64,000 nt of DNA, from the NCBI RefSeq assembly GCF_000143415.4, contig NW_003314333.1:496001-560000 (forward strand), read 5' to 3'. Below, in pieces: positions 9,295 through 19,716 of this stretch. The translations under genes and the position numbers were made by a program. The notes under the pieces were generated by a model. It worked only from the letters and a program-made list of their open reading frames with translations, made no database searches and was not told the DNA's origin. Source of the stretch: Selaginella moellendorffii. Its lineage: Eukaryota > Streptophyta > Lycopodiopsida > Selaginellales > Selaginellaceae. The first letter of the stretch is position 1. Each line of letters opens with the position of its first letter.

Positions 9295-11756
9295 GTACCT
9301 CACTACCACCACAAACCTGCATGATGAGCTGTTTACCATCCTTGAACCTGCACATCCCCAACTCCACACCAATAGTGGATAGGATGGTCTAATGCCCTTT
9401 GTGGGTCCTCATGACTTGAAATAGTTGTTATTATTATTATTCTCAGCCAACCTTGCTTGGTGGAGAAGCTGGTTTGTTGCTAGTTGGTGGTGGGTTTAGG
9501 TGTATAGTTATGATGCCATATATTATTATTAACATAGTGGGATTATTGGATTATTTTTCAATTTAGATCATCAAATTAGGATTTTTGGGCTAATTGAATA
9601 TATATAGTTTTGTATTCCATTCACTTGTGCAACTTTAATTATCCCTGATGAGTGTTAAATTTTATGTTTTCTTAATTTAAATCTAACTTTTACATTGTCT
9701 AAATCTTTCTTGTTTTTATAGCTTTTCCATTTCTTTTTTATTGCTTTTCTTTTTATTTATTTTTTTCATCTCATCTCCATGTTAGAGTATTATACTCCTC
9801 AACACCTTCCTCCTCCTCCTTTGACTCTAGAGTAATAATTGGTGTAGTTGCTTAATATTATTTAGTTGTAGGTAATAATCAAACTCAATTGATAGCAATG
9901 TAACACTTCTTGCTCTTGATGTGCATTTGACTGTGTTTCTTCCATATGAATCTTAAGAATAATATGTATTATTGATTCAATTACTTTATAATAATTATCA
10001 CCTCTCATTCTTGGGAAGATGCCCAATATCTAAATAAGTTTCCCATATGTCTTCAAATGATAGTGTTGCAATTGTATAATGCTTGTCCCACTTATAATTG
10101 TATGTACTTCAACATTACTTATATAATCTTAAGTTAATATTGTTATTGTTTGTATTCAAGGATAAAGATGAGAAGCTATGATATTCACTACTAGGTGTGT
10201 AATGAAGTTGGATGACATTGTCAATATTTCCTAAATTGGATGGAGCTGTTGGCTTCAATAATGTAATATTGATGCTGCTATGGTGAAATGTCTTGACATT
10301 ATGATTTTTTAAGGAAATGAGGAGTTGCATAAATAGTGCATGAATAAGTCAATAAGCATTCCATTTTATTTTTAAGAGTATTATCAAGTGGTTCACTTGA
10401 CACTAATTTATCCAATATTCACTTTCTTAAGCTTGTTTTTATAATAATAGGTAGCAAAACCATTTTTCAATCTTTATGGGAATGGCTACAAATATGGGTG
10501 ATCTCAAAAATTGAATTTCAGTTGTGCTAAATTGTCAAGGCAACAGTGGCATAGGGATGAATCTAGAGATCTCATCTATCATAATGGTGACTTCAAGTAT
10601 CAAAAGATATTTATCAACTAACCTTTATGAACACTGTTTCTTTATTGTATTGTTGATTCTCTTTATTCCTCCACCTAAACTAATTTAGTTTGCACTTACC
10701 AAATAAGCATAAAGACAGAATTTCTAAATGCTATTAGTTAAACATACTTGGTTCAGTTATAACATTTGGTAGTATTGATATGGAGCTTGGTATTACATAA
10801 TAGCTTATTATGTATACCACTTTTGCTAATATACCTTATGTATTGATTCCATTTCAATCCCATGTATTTTATATGGTAAGTGTTTAGATGTATATTTATG
10901 AAATATAAAAAGTGTCTTAAACACCATAATGTTATTCCTATATCTTAATTTATGGTCTAATGCCATTCCATATTTACTAATTTTTCAAACTTATCCTAGA
11001 GATTTAACTCTTGGGAATGGGGTGAAAGCCCAAAGTATGCTTTTATATAATTAAATTGTATTAAATATTGTTTGACACCATTTCGCATATAAGAGCTAAA
11101 TATAGGGAGTTGATGCTCATAGGGGATTGTACTAAACCCTTATTTTGTAGTACAATAGACTTGGAGTTTAACTCTCAATTCAGTTATGTTACATTTGGTA
11201 TTAGAGAATTGTTTTAGTTTCTATGTAGCTTAAGATATTGAGATTAAGAGTTCATAAAAGGAAGTTTCTAAATTAAAGAAAGAGAACAATAAAAGGAAGA
11301 AATATATTAATAGTTTGTTAAATGCTTTTGTACAATTAAAAGAGATCTTGATTATAATTTATATTCCCAAGATTAGGGGTGGGGCCTTGTATTGACAGGC
11401 ACCTCTCCCAAATCTTAATAAACCCTTTGAAGTGCGTTGGGATGTCTTTAGCTATTTATAGGTGCTGTATTGTAACAAGATTGTGACAATGCAATTAATA
11501 TTATTCTAAGGTGATGCAGTTGTCTTGTTATATTTTACTCCAAAAAATTGGATGAAACATAACAAAGATAGTTTACACATAATATTTGTTATAATGTCAA
11601 TATTAAAACATTAATAGCCTCATTGGCTATTTGTGGAAAGTGTTTAAATCTATTATATCTATAAAATTTAAAAATTATCAACACAATGGTATTGCCAAAC
11701 TTATAATTTAACACCATTCCATATTAAGTAAATTATTGTAAAGATTAGAGGGGGGA
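9295..11756 (+). mobile_element. AT-rich non-coding block with traces of a decayed LTR retrotransposon
   Basis: About 2.4 kb with no credible gene. Three marks suggest an old LTR element read on the plus strand. GGGTGAAAGCCCAAAG at 11020-11045 matches a core shared by the LTRs at 51-63 kb. At 11188-11206, GTTACA is followed directly by TTTGGTATTAGAG, a one-base variant of the TTTGGTATCAGAG primer-binding site seen at 61.1 kb. At 11741-11756 a purine run (AGATTAGAGGGGGGA) precedes TG, as a polypurine tract would. The left LTR end was not found. The rest is simple AT-rich sequence, including short ATT repeats near 9427. Confidence 0.4.
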
Positions 11757-11792
11757 TGTATAATAGAGGTACAGGATAAGTTGGGTATGGAG

Positions 11793-12618
11793 AGAGAGTG
11801 GTGGCAGACAAAAGTGTGCAAAGGCCATCAGTTTTTGCAAGCACAAAAGACAGCCATTGCTCTTCCAGGCAGCTGGGAAAAATTAAAAACTCCTGGGTTT
11901 TACACACCAGTCCACCCAAAGCCTTAACGAGCTAAGCTTTTCGTTACTCCACTAGAAAAGTCCGACATTGTCAATCAATCCAATAAGTTCTGTTGACTTT
12001 TATTGACCACCATAGACTGTCTCGTCAACTCTAATCTCGAACCACCCTAGACACACGGCCAGCCCAATCGATGGTGTCATGGGCGGATGGCTCCGTTTGA
12101 GTGGACCAACCCCTGGCCCCCAATACCCGACACTCGTCCAGGTTTGGAGATGCTTGGCGCTTCTTGCCATTGCGCTTTCAGGCGAGTGCGGAAAAGTTTA
12201 ATGTTCGGGGGGCACTGCGCCACGAATTTCCTCACCTTGTTCTGTACTGCTGGAGTCGGCATTCTCGCAAGAAGCCATGGAATCTCACACTATTCGAAAG
12301 CAGATTTTGAGTCTGTTGGTTTTTTTTTTCAAATGGAAATCAAATTTGCTTGTAAAAAAGTGTGGAACAATACAAAATAATGTTTCGCGCGTTTTGACAC
12401 ACACACACTCTCTCTCTCACACACAAGGGAACTAGCTACACACACGCAAGTATATCCCAGAGAGAAGCGTGCCACAATGCTTTGTGAGCCCATCGAGCCC
12501 AAATTCCATGTCAACCAATCGAGCTTCCATAAGATCATTCCAAGCGAAGCTGGTGAAGAACGATCGATCGGTCTGACTGCACTAGCTGCGCATCACCTCA
12601 TCCACGAAGAACCCTCTG
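11793..12618. repeat. Patchwork of rearranged copies of nearby loci
   Basis: At least five segments here are diverged copies of places within this same window. 11793-11925 is an inverted copy of about 14889-15003, including a 26-base exact match. 12051-12160 copies 14416-14550 (GRWD1 exon 1) in the same direction. 12208-12256 copies 14288-14338 (GRWD1 exon 2) but inverted, including 23 exact bases. 12452-12541 copies 16255-16354 (beta-carotene hydroxylase exon). 12557-12618 copies 8001-8098 (5' part of the hAT locus). Order and orientation differ from the sources and none of the copies keeps a useful reading frame. A CA/CT-rich run lies at 12400-12445. Confidence 0.8.
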
Positions 12619-12712
12619 GGAACCCATTACAATCGCATATTGAGGATCTCTAATATTCTCGCAGGACTTTGAGCGTTGGATTCTTTATAAACCAGAGCAT
12701 CGAGATAATAAA

Positions 12713-14590
12713 CTAAAGATTGGAAGGCTTGAAAACGTTGAAATCGCTGAAGGATGTCGAGACAATCGTTCCTAGGAGCTGGGGATGCCAGTGAAGTTCC
12801 TTCAAGTCCCTTTGGCCCTGGCACAGGAAAGAGATTCACTTCAGCTACATCAGAATAAAAAACACTACCTGGTGAACGAACAACAAGCTTTCTGGCAAGC
12901 CTTTCGGAGCAGCCACTGATTGCTTCACTTGTGCTTCTTCTTCTGGATCGGCTTCCACAGAAAAATCCCACACACTGCTCATAACAAGGATAGAATATGA
13001 GCTAAACTGAAAAAAAGAGAGACGCGGCGACATACCTTAACTGGTTGTCAGCCGAGGTTGCCGCCAGCATTGAACTGTCATGAGGAGACCATTCGATGGA
13101 AGTTATTGGGGCGGAATGGTAGTTTGTCATCGATATGGGACCGTCCTACAAAAACTTAGATATCAGGAATACTATTGAAGCACAGAAGCATACCTTCAAA
13201 TGCTTCAAATTCCATAAGTAGATGATACCGTCGTCACCGCCAGAGGCAAGCACCGAATCTGATCTGCCAAGACAAGGAAATGTTGGAACAGTTGTGACTT
13301 ATTAGGAAGTACAAACCTCCAAGATATCACGTTAACGTCCGCGTCGTGGATCTTCCACATCGCTGTGCAAGTACAAGTTGGCACATCCCACAGCCTGAGT
13401 GTTCCATCAGAAGAGCAAGATGCAAGCCGAAAGGGATCCAACGTCGGACACCACTGATAGACAGACATAAACATTTAGACACGAAATGAAGGTGAAAGCT
13501 TGCCTGCAAATCTTCGACGCTGGACGAATGTCCAACAAGAGTTCGACCTCCAACGATCCATTCGCGTCGATTTGGTTGCCAGACATGGATCACTCCGTTG
13601 TTATCGCCTGGAGACAAACAAGAACGCTTTTTGAGCAAGACATGAAATCTCTCTCTCGAGTTCATGTAATCAATCAGACCAGATGCAAGCCATCCTTGGT
13701 GCGCTAGACTCCAGTCGAGAGCAAATCCTTCCACCTCGTGACCAGAAAAGACTTGGAGGGGTGCCTGGTGTGTAACGCGAGAAGAGCTTCCGGCGTTGAC
13801 GGAAGAGAGTTCTTGCAAGAGGCTTTTGACGTCCCAAATCTGGACCAGCTACCTGAGAGCACCGTAAAACCATGGCAGACTTGACTTTCAGACCTGGACG
13901 ACGCCGGTCTCCGACCATGTTGCGATGATGTTTGGTTCTTGTGGCATGGCACGAATACGATTGATGCATCCATGGTGAGCTATCATCCGGACCTGGTCGA
14001 TCGAGAAAACAAACGTCTTAGAAAAAAGATGTAGCTTAAGTGCTGCCAACCTCAAGCTTGGGAGTTTTGTCTCGCATTTCTTCGTCGTCACTCTCGTCGC
14101 TGCTGCTGCTGCTAGAGTCGCCATCGTCACTAGCAGCCAACTCCACGCCTCTTTTCTTCCCGCTGATGTTGGTCAGCTTAGCAACGATGAGCCGATTATC
14201 TGCAGGATTTGCAGCCTAGAAACCGCGAGGAAAAGTGTTTAAACGTTTGAGATTCCAAGGCTTGTTGAGAATGGAGACTCACCTGCGTTCCAGCAGTACA
14301 GAACAAGGTGAGAGGAAACTCGTGTCGCAGCGCCCCCAGTTCGTCTCGCAGAATATCAAAGCTTTCCACACTCGATCAGACGGGAACTTGAAAGACAATG
14401 CCCCCTACACTTACCTCAGACACGGCCAGCCCAATCGGAACGCATGGATGGTGTCATAGGCGGATGGCTCGTACTGGAGTTCCTCGCCTTCGTCGAGTGG
14501 ATCAACCCCCGGCCGCCATACCCGACGCTCGTCCAGCTCTGGATGGCGCTGCTGGCAGCTCGCTTTTTTCTTCCTCCCTGGCCGCGCCAT
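12713..14590 (-). CDS. GRWD1: GRWD1/Rrb1-type WD40 ribosome-biogenesis protein
   Basis: Start at the ATG at 14590 (MARPGRKKKAS). The spliced product contains VWRPGVDPLDEGEELQ, AYDTIHAFRLGWPCLS, an acidic/Ser stretch near 14130 (DDGDSSSSSSDESDDEE), then WD repeats: HHGCINRIRAMP, VEGFALDWS, GDNNGVIHVW, SSVEDLQ, WCPTLDPFRLASCSSDGTLRLWD, DADVNVISW, HSAPITSIEWSPHDSSMLAASSADNQ, and the family end VHQGQRDLKELHWHPQ, stopping at 12713. About ten small introns. The family protein is a histone/ribosomal-protein chaperone needed for early 60S subunit assembly in the nucleolus. A telo-box directly before the start codon fits ribosome-biogenesis regulation. A gene with fewer exons in other plants would be expected to give the same protein. 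Parts of exons 1 and 2 are copied at 12.05-12.26 kb. Confidence 0.9.
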
Positions 14591-14591
14591 T

Positions 14592-14608
14592 GGGGTTAGG
14601 GTTTAAGA
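14592..14608 (-). promoter_or_regulatory. Telo-box (AAACCCTAA) just upstream of GRWD1
   Basis: On the minus strand the sequence AAACCCTAACCCC lies directly before the GRWD1 start codon. The AAACCCTAA telo-box is established as a 5' element of plant translation and ribosome-biogenesis genes, usually close to the transcription start. This position fits the encoded function. Confidence 0.6.
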
Positions 14609-14629
14609 TATTCGTTTGAAATTGAGTTG

Positions 14630-14756
14630 CTAGTCAATGGTAGTCAACAATATTTGACTTTTGACATGATTGACTTTATTTGACTTTTCTGAGCTGATGT
14701 TAGAACAATATTTGACGTCTGACATGATTGACATTATTTGACTATCATTGACCTTT
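14630..14756. promoter_or_regulatory. Cluster of TTGAC (W-box core) elements in an imperfect 57-bp duplication
   Basis: Eight TTGAC cores on the plus strand and two on the minus strand lie within about 125 bp. The block consists of two similar units (about 14649-14690 and 14705-14747), each with ATTTGAC, TGACATGATTGAC and ATTTGAC. W-box cores are WRKY factor sites. The cluster sits upstream of GRWD1 and could act on it. Regulatory action is inferred from the motif alone. Confidence 0.4.
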
Positions 14757-15597
14757 TTGAGCACTACTCCTTCTACACGACCAGCCCAAACAAGCAATGC
14801 TCTCGCCGTGATCTCCCAATTTGCGTAAACCCTTTGCTACTGTAGATGCTCGTCGTGACTGACAAAGAGCTCGACGGCTTTTGTGAACGCTTTGGGTGGA
14901 CTGGCGGTTGATCTTTCCTCCCAGCTGCCTGGAAGAGCAATGGCCCCGTGTTGGAACCAGTTGCTTCTGCGCACGTTTGTCCGCCGCCACTCTCTTCTGG
15001 TGGTCTGCGTGGAAAGCTACACTGGGCCACATTCCTCAAGGTTCTTTTGGCTTTCCAAAAGATCTCGAGTCGCTAAAGAAGTGAATGAATCGAAGTGAAG
15101 TGAATGACATGCTAATACATAAAACATCATCAACCAAGACACTCAACCTGCTCAGGTGAAGACACTCCTACACAAATTACAGGTGTGGGCCTTCATGACC
15201 TTTATAAATAACCTGTAATGTAATGTTCTCGTGTTCTTCGAGTTCACGACTTTGCTCATGGCTTGATGGTGAAATACTGTCCTCTTGTTTGCTTGCGAGG
15301 CTTCTAGAGCTCCAAATTTCTTGTATAATAGGATACAAACCACGTATACGTGGTCCACTTTGGAGAGATTCTAGATCTGTGGCCTATCGTTCAGATTCTC
15401 TCTACTGGGCGCTAGAACATACTCGCAAGTGTCAGACGGACAAAACTGATAACATTCCACTTTTAGTGCCAAAAAAAAAAAATCTCTGCTTTGCAGCAAA
15501 AGCGGCAGCAGCTGACGATTGGGTTACGAGATCTCTCCCCAGTAGGCCCAAAACCAAGAAATAAAAAAGAAGAAAAATAACGGTGCTGCGGAGAGCT
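14757..15597. other. Intergenic stretch downstream of beta-carotene hydroxylase
   Basis: No gene can be supported. Frames of 62-95 residues on both strands at 14745-15100 lack motifs. The piece 14889-15003 has an inverted partner at 11.8 kb, so it may be an old transposon fragment. A perfect 16-bp palindrome with two ACGT cores lies at 15339-15354. An A-run lies at 15471-15482. Confidence 0.5.
15339..15354. promoter_or_regulatory. Perfect palindrome ACCACGTA/TACGTGGT
   Basis: A 16-bp perfect palindrome carrying CACGTA and TACGTG, which resemble ACGT-core sites of bZIP or bHLH factors. It lies about 250 bp past the stop codon of the beta-carotene hydroxylase gene, an unusual place for such a site. 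It could equally be a transcript hairpin. Confidence 0.3.
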
Positions 15598-16901
15598 CTA
15601 CGTCTGTGCTTTCTTGTGTATATTCATCACTCTCTCCAGTTCTTCCGAGCCTCCCACTTCTTCGAGCTCCTGCAAATCAGGAACCAAATTAATCATACAA
15701 CCGTTCTTTTTCTCTTTTCGTTGCATACCTTTGGGCCCAAGAAAAGCCCGTATGGAACACCTTGAAACAAATCGGCGTGATGGAGCTACAAGAAGAAAGT
15801 CTCGAGTCGATCAGTCAGAAGAAAGAAAGAAAAACTGAGTTTTTACTTTGTGTGCTGCTGCTACTTTCTGGAAGTAAGGAACGTTTGCGATGGGTCCAAC
15901 CGGGAATCGACGATGAACCAAGCCGTCATGCACGAACATATAAGCCATTCCAAACACTGTGATCCCCAAGCCCTGCGCAAAGATTCATCCATTCATCGCT
16001 CAAGATCGATCGGAGTAAACGAGATGAGAGGGGCAACTCACCGCTCCAAAGCACAAGCCCGGGAAGAGACCTTTGTTGAAGAAACCATACGCCAGGAGCG
16101 CGATCGCTGGCACCGCATTCACGATGGCGAAAACGTCGTTGAGCTCGAATGGACCTTCGCGCGGCCGATGGTGTGACTGGATAGGAGCACGAATTTTCAA
16201 AGCTTAGAGAGAACTTGGAAGAAACTTGCAAAGGTTCCAGATCTTTACCTCGTGCATATCCCAGAGAGAAGCGTGCCACAATGCTTTGTGAGCCCATCGA
16301 GCCCAGAACTCCATGCCAACCTGACCAATCGAGCTTCCATAAGATCATCCAAGACGAGAGAGAAAGAAGAAGAAGAAGAGGAACTCACCGCTGCTCCAAA
16401 CGCCAAGGAGAAAGTTCCAAACATCTCTAGCACTGGCACCTCGCCACTTCCCTGCAAAATGCCACCTCGAGGCATCAGACCGAGCAAGAGGAGAGACAAA
16501 GTTCGCGAGCTTCACACCTGCATTTGCCACACGAATCTATAGTACACTGACGCAGCTGCCAGCGTCGTGATTCCCACCGTGGAGGCCACCGCCGCAAACA
16601 AGTAGGTACTCCTCTCCGCCTTGATCCTAGAGCTGGAAGAACTAGCCACTCCTCTCAAAGAACTCCTCGGCTCCTTCACAATCTCCGACTTGGGCAGCGC
16701 CAATTGCTCGCCGGCATTGCCGCCCTGCTCGCGCCCCGCGGCAGCGAGCACGAATCTGCGAGCCCTGGCAGCGCGACTGGAGCTGGCGCCACAATTGGAC
16801 GAAGACATCATCACCGAGTGTAGCGATGGTAGCAGCGATCGCTCTAGGCCGCCCAGGATCCGGAGCTTGTAGGGGACCGTGAGCATCGAATACGCGCCCA
16901 T
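15598..16901 (-). CDS. BCH: Beta-carotene 3-hydroxylase (non-heme di-iron type)
   Basis: Start at the ATG at 16901 (MGAYSMLTVPYKLR). A plastid transit-like Ser/Arg/Ala-rich leader of about 90 residues is followed by a membrane segment (YLFAAVASTVGITTLAAASVYY). The spliced catalytic part reads GMEFWARWAHKALWHASLWDMHESHHRPREGP..FELNDVF, then GLGITVFGMAYMFVHDGLVHRRFPVGPIANV, then AAAHKLHHADLFQGVPYGLFLGPKELEEVGG, ending HKKAQT at 15598. The four iron-binding histidine clusters (HKALWH, HESHH, HDGLVH, HKLHH) are complete. The enzyme hydroxylates the beta rings of carotene to give zeaxanthin in plastid membranes. There are about seven exons with introns of 50-75 bp. One exon (16255-16354) has a decayed copy at 12.45 kb. 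Confidence 0.93.
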
Positions 16902-17425
16902 GGAGAAGCTTGCCTCCAGCGCCCACTGGAGTGCCTCATTTCAAGCCTCACATGGCACCACATGTGGAGAGATAATGGCATATTCGCAGGGATCTCTCGG
17001 TGGGAATATCCCTCCGCATCGTGGCCGTTAAACGCTGTTTTGGGCTAAGTGTTTTGCCGCAGTGGACCAATGGTGCGCCGCCCGAGTGAAGCAAGCCTGC
17101 GTGTCCATGACACTCTTTCTTTTATAATTTCCACGGGGAGAAAGCTAAAGTCTCCTGGCATTAACGACTTTGCAAAGACGACGCTCAATCAAACAAACAA
17201 ACCACGATGATCGTGATCTTATCTTTCCTTGTCTGGAATATCTCTTGCGCTTTTTCTAAACTTGTTGACAATCCGGTCTAAAAGTGAGCTTCCACTCCAC
17301 ATCGATCGGCCAAAGAAAGAGCGCCAAAGAGCGCCACCACCACTTCGCGGCAGCTTTCTCGATTCTCTTGCTTGACACGCCACTAGATCTCACAGGACCG
17401 ACACGCAGCCGGGGAATCGTGTCGC
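16902..17425. other. Intergenic: beta-carotene hydroxylase promoter side
   Basis: No coding frame with support. This 524-bp stretch must hold the 5' region of the hydroxylase gene and the 3' untranslated end of the dicarboxylate transporter gene. No distinctive motif noticed. Confidence 0.5.
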
Positions 17426-19613
17426 TTAAGTTGCAAGCACGCTCACGAATGGTGCGTTGAGGTGGAACACGTAACTTCCTGCCACAGTTCCGCGAATAAA
17501 CTCGTTAGAAGTGATCGAGGATCGTCACTGTGACTTACCGAGCGTGGGCATCAGCGCGAAGAGCAGCAGTATGCCGACCAACTTGAGAAGGAATCCCGTG
17601 AGAACCATGTCCGGCATTCGTACGTGCCCGGTCGAGAACGCCACGGCCATCGGCGGCGTGGAGACTGGCAGCATGAACGCAAAGGATGCGGCGATGGTGC
17701 CCGTGATCATGAGCAGCAGCGGGTGGATGTTGTTGGAGGTGGCGGCGTTGGCGAGCAGCGGGAGGAAGATGGTGGCGGTGGCGTTGTTGGACGTAAACTC
17801 GGTGGTGGCGCTCACGAACACCGCCACCACTGGAGCGAGTAGCAAGTACGGAGCGTCGTCTAGGAAGTTCAAGTGTTGTGTCACCCACGCGGACAGTCCG
17901 CTCGCTTTGAATCCAGCAGCCAGTGCAAATCCTGGTGGAAAGTTTGTGGTTTTCTCGATCCATTCAAGAACAAGAGAGTACCTCCACCGAAGAGAAGAAC
18001 GATGTCCCATGGAAGCTTTTTACAGTGAGACCAATCGAGCAGCCTCTCTCCAGGCACTAGCCTGTTTGGAATGACAAAGAGGAACACTGCCATCACCACC
18101 TGGAAGAAAACGATTGAGAGAAAAGCTATGGCATGTTTGCCACTGGAGAGAAAGATTCTTCCATTTGGAGCCACTTACACTGACAGTCCCATCGTCCACA
18201 TAGCCATGGAAGAATCGCCCCCAGCCAAAGGATGTTCCCAGGGATCGTGTCAACCATAGCACAGCGAGCACCTAGAAAGAAAAAAAAAATAAAAGAATCA
18301 AATCGCTTGGAGCAATCCAAAGCTCGAGGATGTTTCTTTTGGTTTCTTTTAAACTTACAACGAAGAGAGTAAGCACAGTGGTCTCCGCGAAGCTGATTGA
18401 TCCTGGAGTAAGAACAAATCGATTAGAAAATCCATTTTTTCTGGATAGAACAGTGAGAAAAAATCGTACCGAGAGACTTGAGCTCCTCCTCGATGCTGGA
18501 GCGATTGAGCCTGGAAGAGATGGTGGGAGTGGCCGAGCGAGGGCAGTAGCAAACGCACAGCATGATCCAGCAGAACAAAACCATGGCCACGCCCAGCGGG
18601 AACGCGAACATGAACCACTGGAGGTAGCTCACAGCGGCAGCGCTGGGGAAGCAGCTGTTCCAGATCCCCAAGAACACCAGATTCGTGCCCGTGCCCGTGA
18701 GCGTCGTCAATCCGCCAATGCTCACCGAGAATCCAATCCCCAGCACGATCGCCCGCGCGTACTGCCGCGCGTGGAATGCCACCGCGCCATTGGTACCGCT
18801 CCCCTGTTCTAGGGTTCTTCCATCTAGGGTTGTGAGCGCCTTGGAGGAGATGCGTCGCAGGAGCTCGCGGATCTCCTGCCGGCTCTCCGGATCGTCGCCA
18901 GCAGATGCCACCGCCTGCGCCGCCTGTGGATCCACATCCACGACATGGATGGATTCGAGCGAGGGAGTGTCCGGCTCGAGCAAGCGCTTGATCACTCCCG
19001 CGGACATGGGCACCATCATGATCGCGGTGGCGCTGTTGGAGATCCACATACTGATGAATGCCGGGCCGACGCAGAATCCCAGCAGCAGCATTCGCGGCGC
19101 CATGGATCGCCCGCCAAAGAGGAGGAGCGTCTTGAGCGCCAAGCGCTTGTGCGCCTGGTAGCGCTCCACGCCCAGCGCCAGGATGAAGGAGCCGATGAAG
19201 AGCGTGATGGTGTCGTTCATGTAGGCTCGCGCGATCTCGTCGGCCTGGATGATCTGGAAGAGCGGCAGGAGGACCAGCGGGAGCATGGACGTGATCCCGA
19301 CTGGAATCGCCTCGGTGATCCACCAGATGCACACCCACGCCAGGATCGCCAGCATGGGCGCGATCTTGCTCTCCCCGGCGCTGACATTGGATGATTCTTC
19401 GTGGGCGCCATCGATCCGCACGAATGCCAGGATGAGCAGCGCGCACAGAGGCCCCAGCGCGATCGCGATGTCCTTTCTGTGCCCGTGGAGAAAGCCCACG
19501 ATTGATCTTCTCGTCTTGCTCTTCCCAGGATCGAGATCATCGTCCAGCTCTCGCCGTGGAGGATCATGGATGAGGAGCGCCACTGTAGCAGCAGTACCGT
19601 CTAGATTCGCCAT
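17426..19613 (-). CDS. TDT: Tonoplast dicarboxylate transporter (SLC13/DASS family)
   Basis: The first long exon starts at the ATG at 19613 (MANLDGTAATVALL) and codes the first half with several membrane helices (IAIALGPLCALLILAFV, LAILAWVCIWWITEAIPVGI, LFIGSFILALG). It has the family SNSATAIMM motif. Smaller exons follow with VVMAVFLFVIPNRLVPG, LPWDIVLLFGGG, and the second sodium/substrate motif TSNNATATIFLPLLAN, then FMLPVSTPPMAVAFSTG. A final small exon gives GSYVFHLNAPF and the stop at 17426. Both NAT-type motifs of the DASS fold are present. Plant members move malate and related dicarboxylates across the vacuole membrane. An in-frame ATG at 19751 would add 46 residues but would run past the start of the divergent PPR gene at 19717, so 19613 is preferred. 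Confidence 0.9.
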
Positions 19614-19716
19614 GCGCGGCTGGGGAGAGCTTGTCCTCCAATATGAGGCAGTGGTGGAATCGCGGTTATCGGCCAAAAGATCGAGAGATTGGACACGCAA
19701 GCTCCAAGCGTCTTGA

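Noticed and set aside
18355-19446. 363-residue minus-strand frame rich in Arg/His
   Set aside because: Out-of-frame shadow of the dicarboxylate transporter exon.
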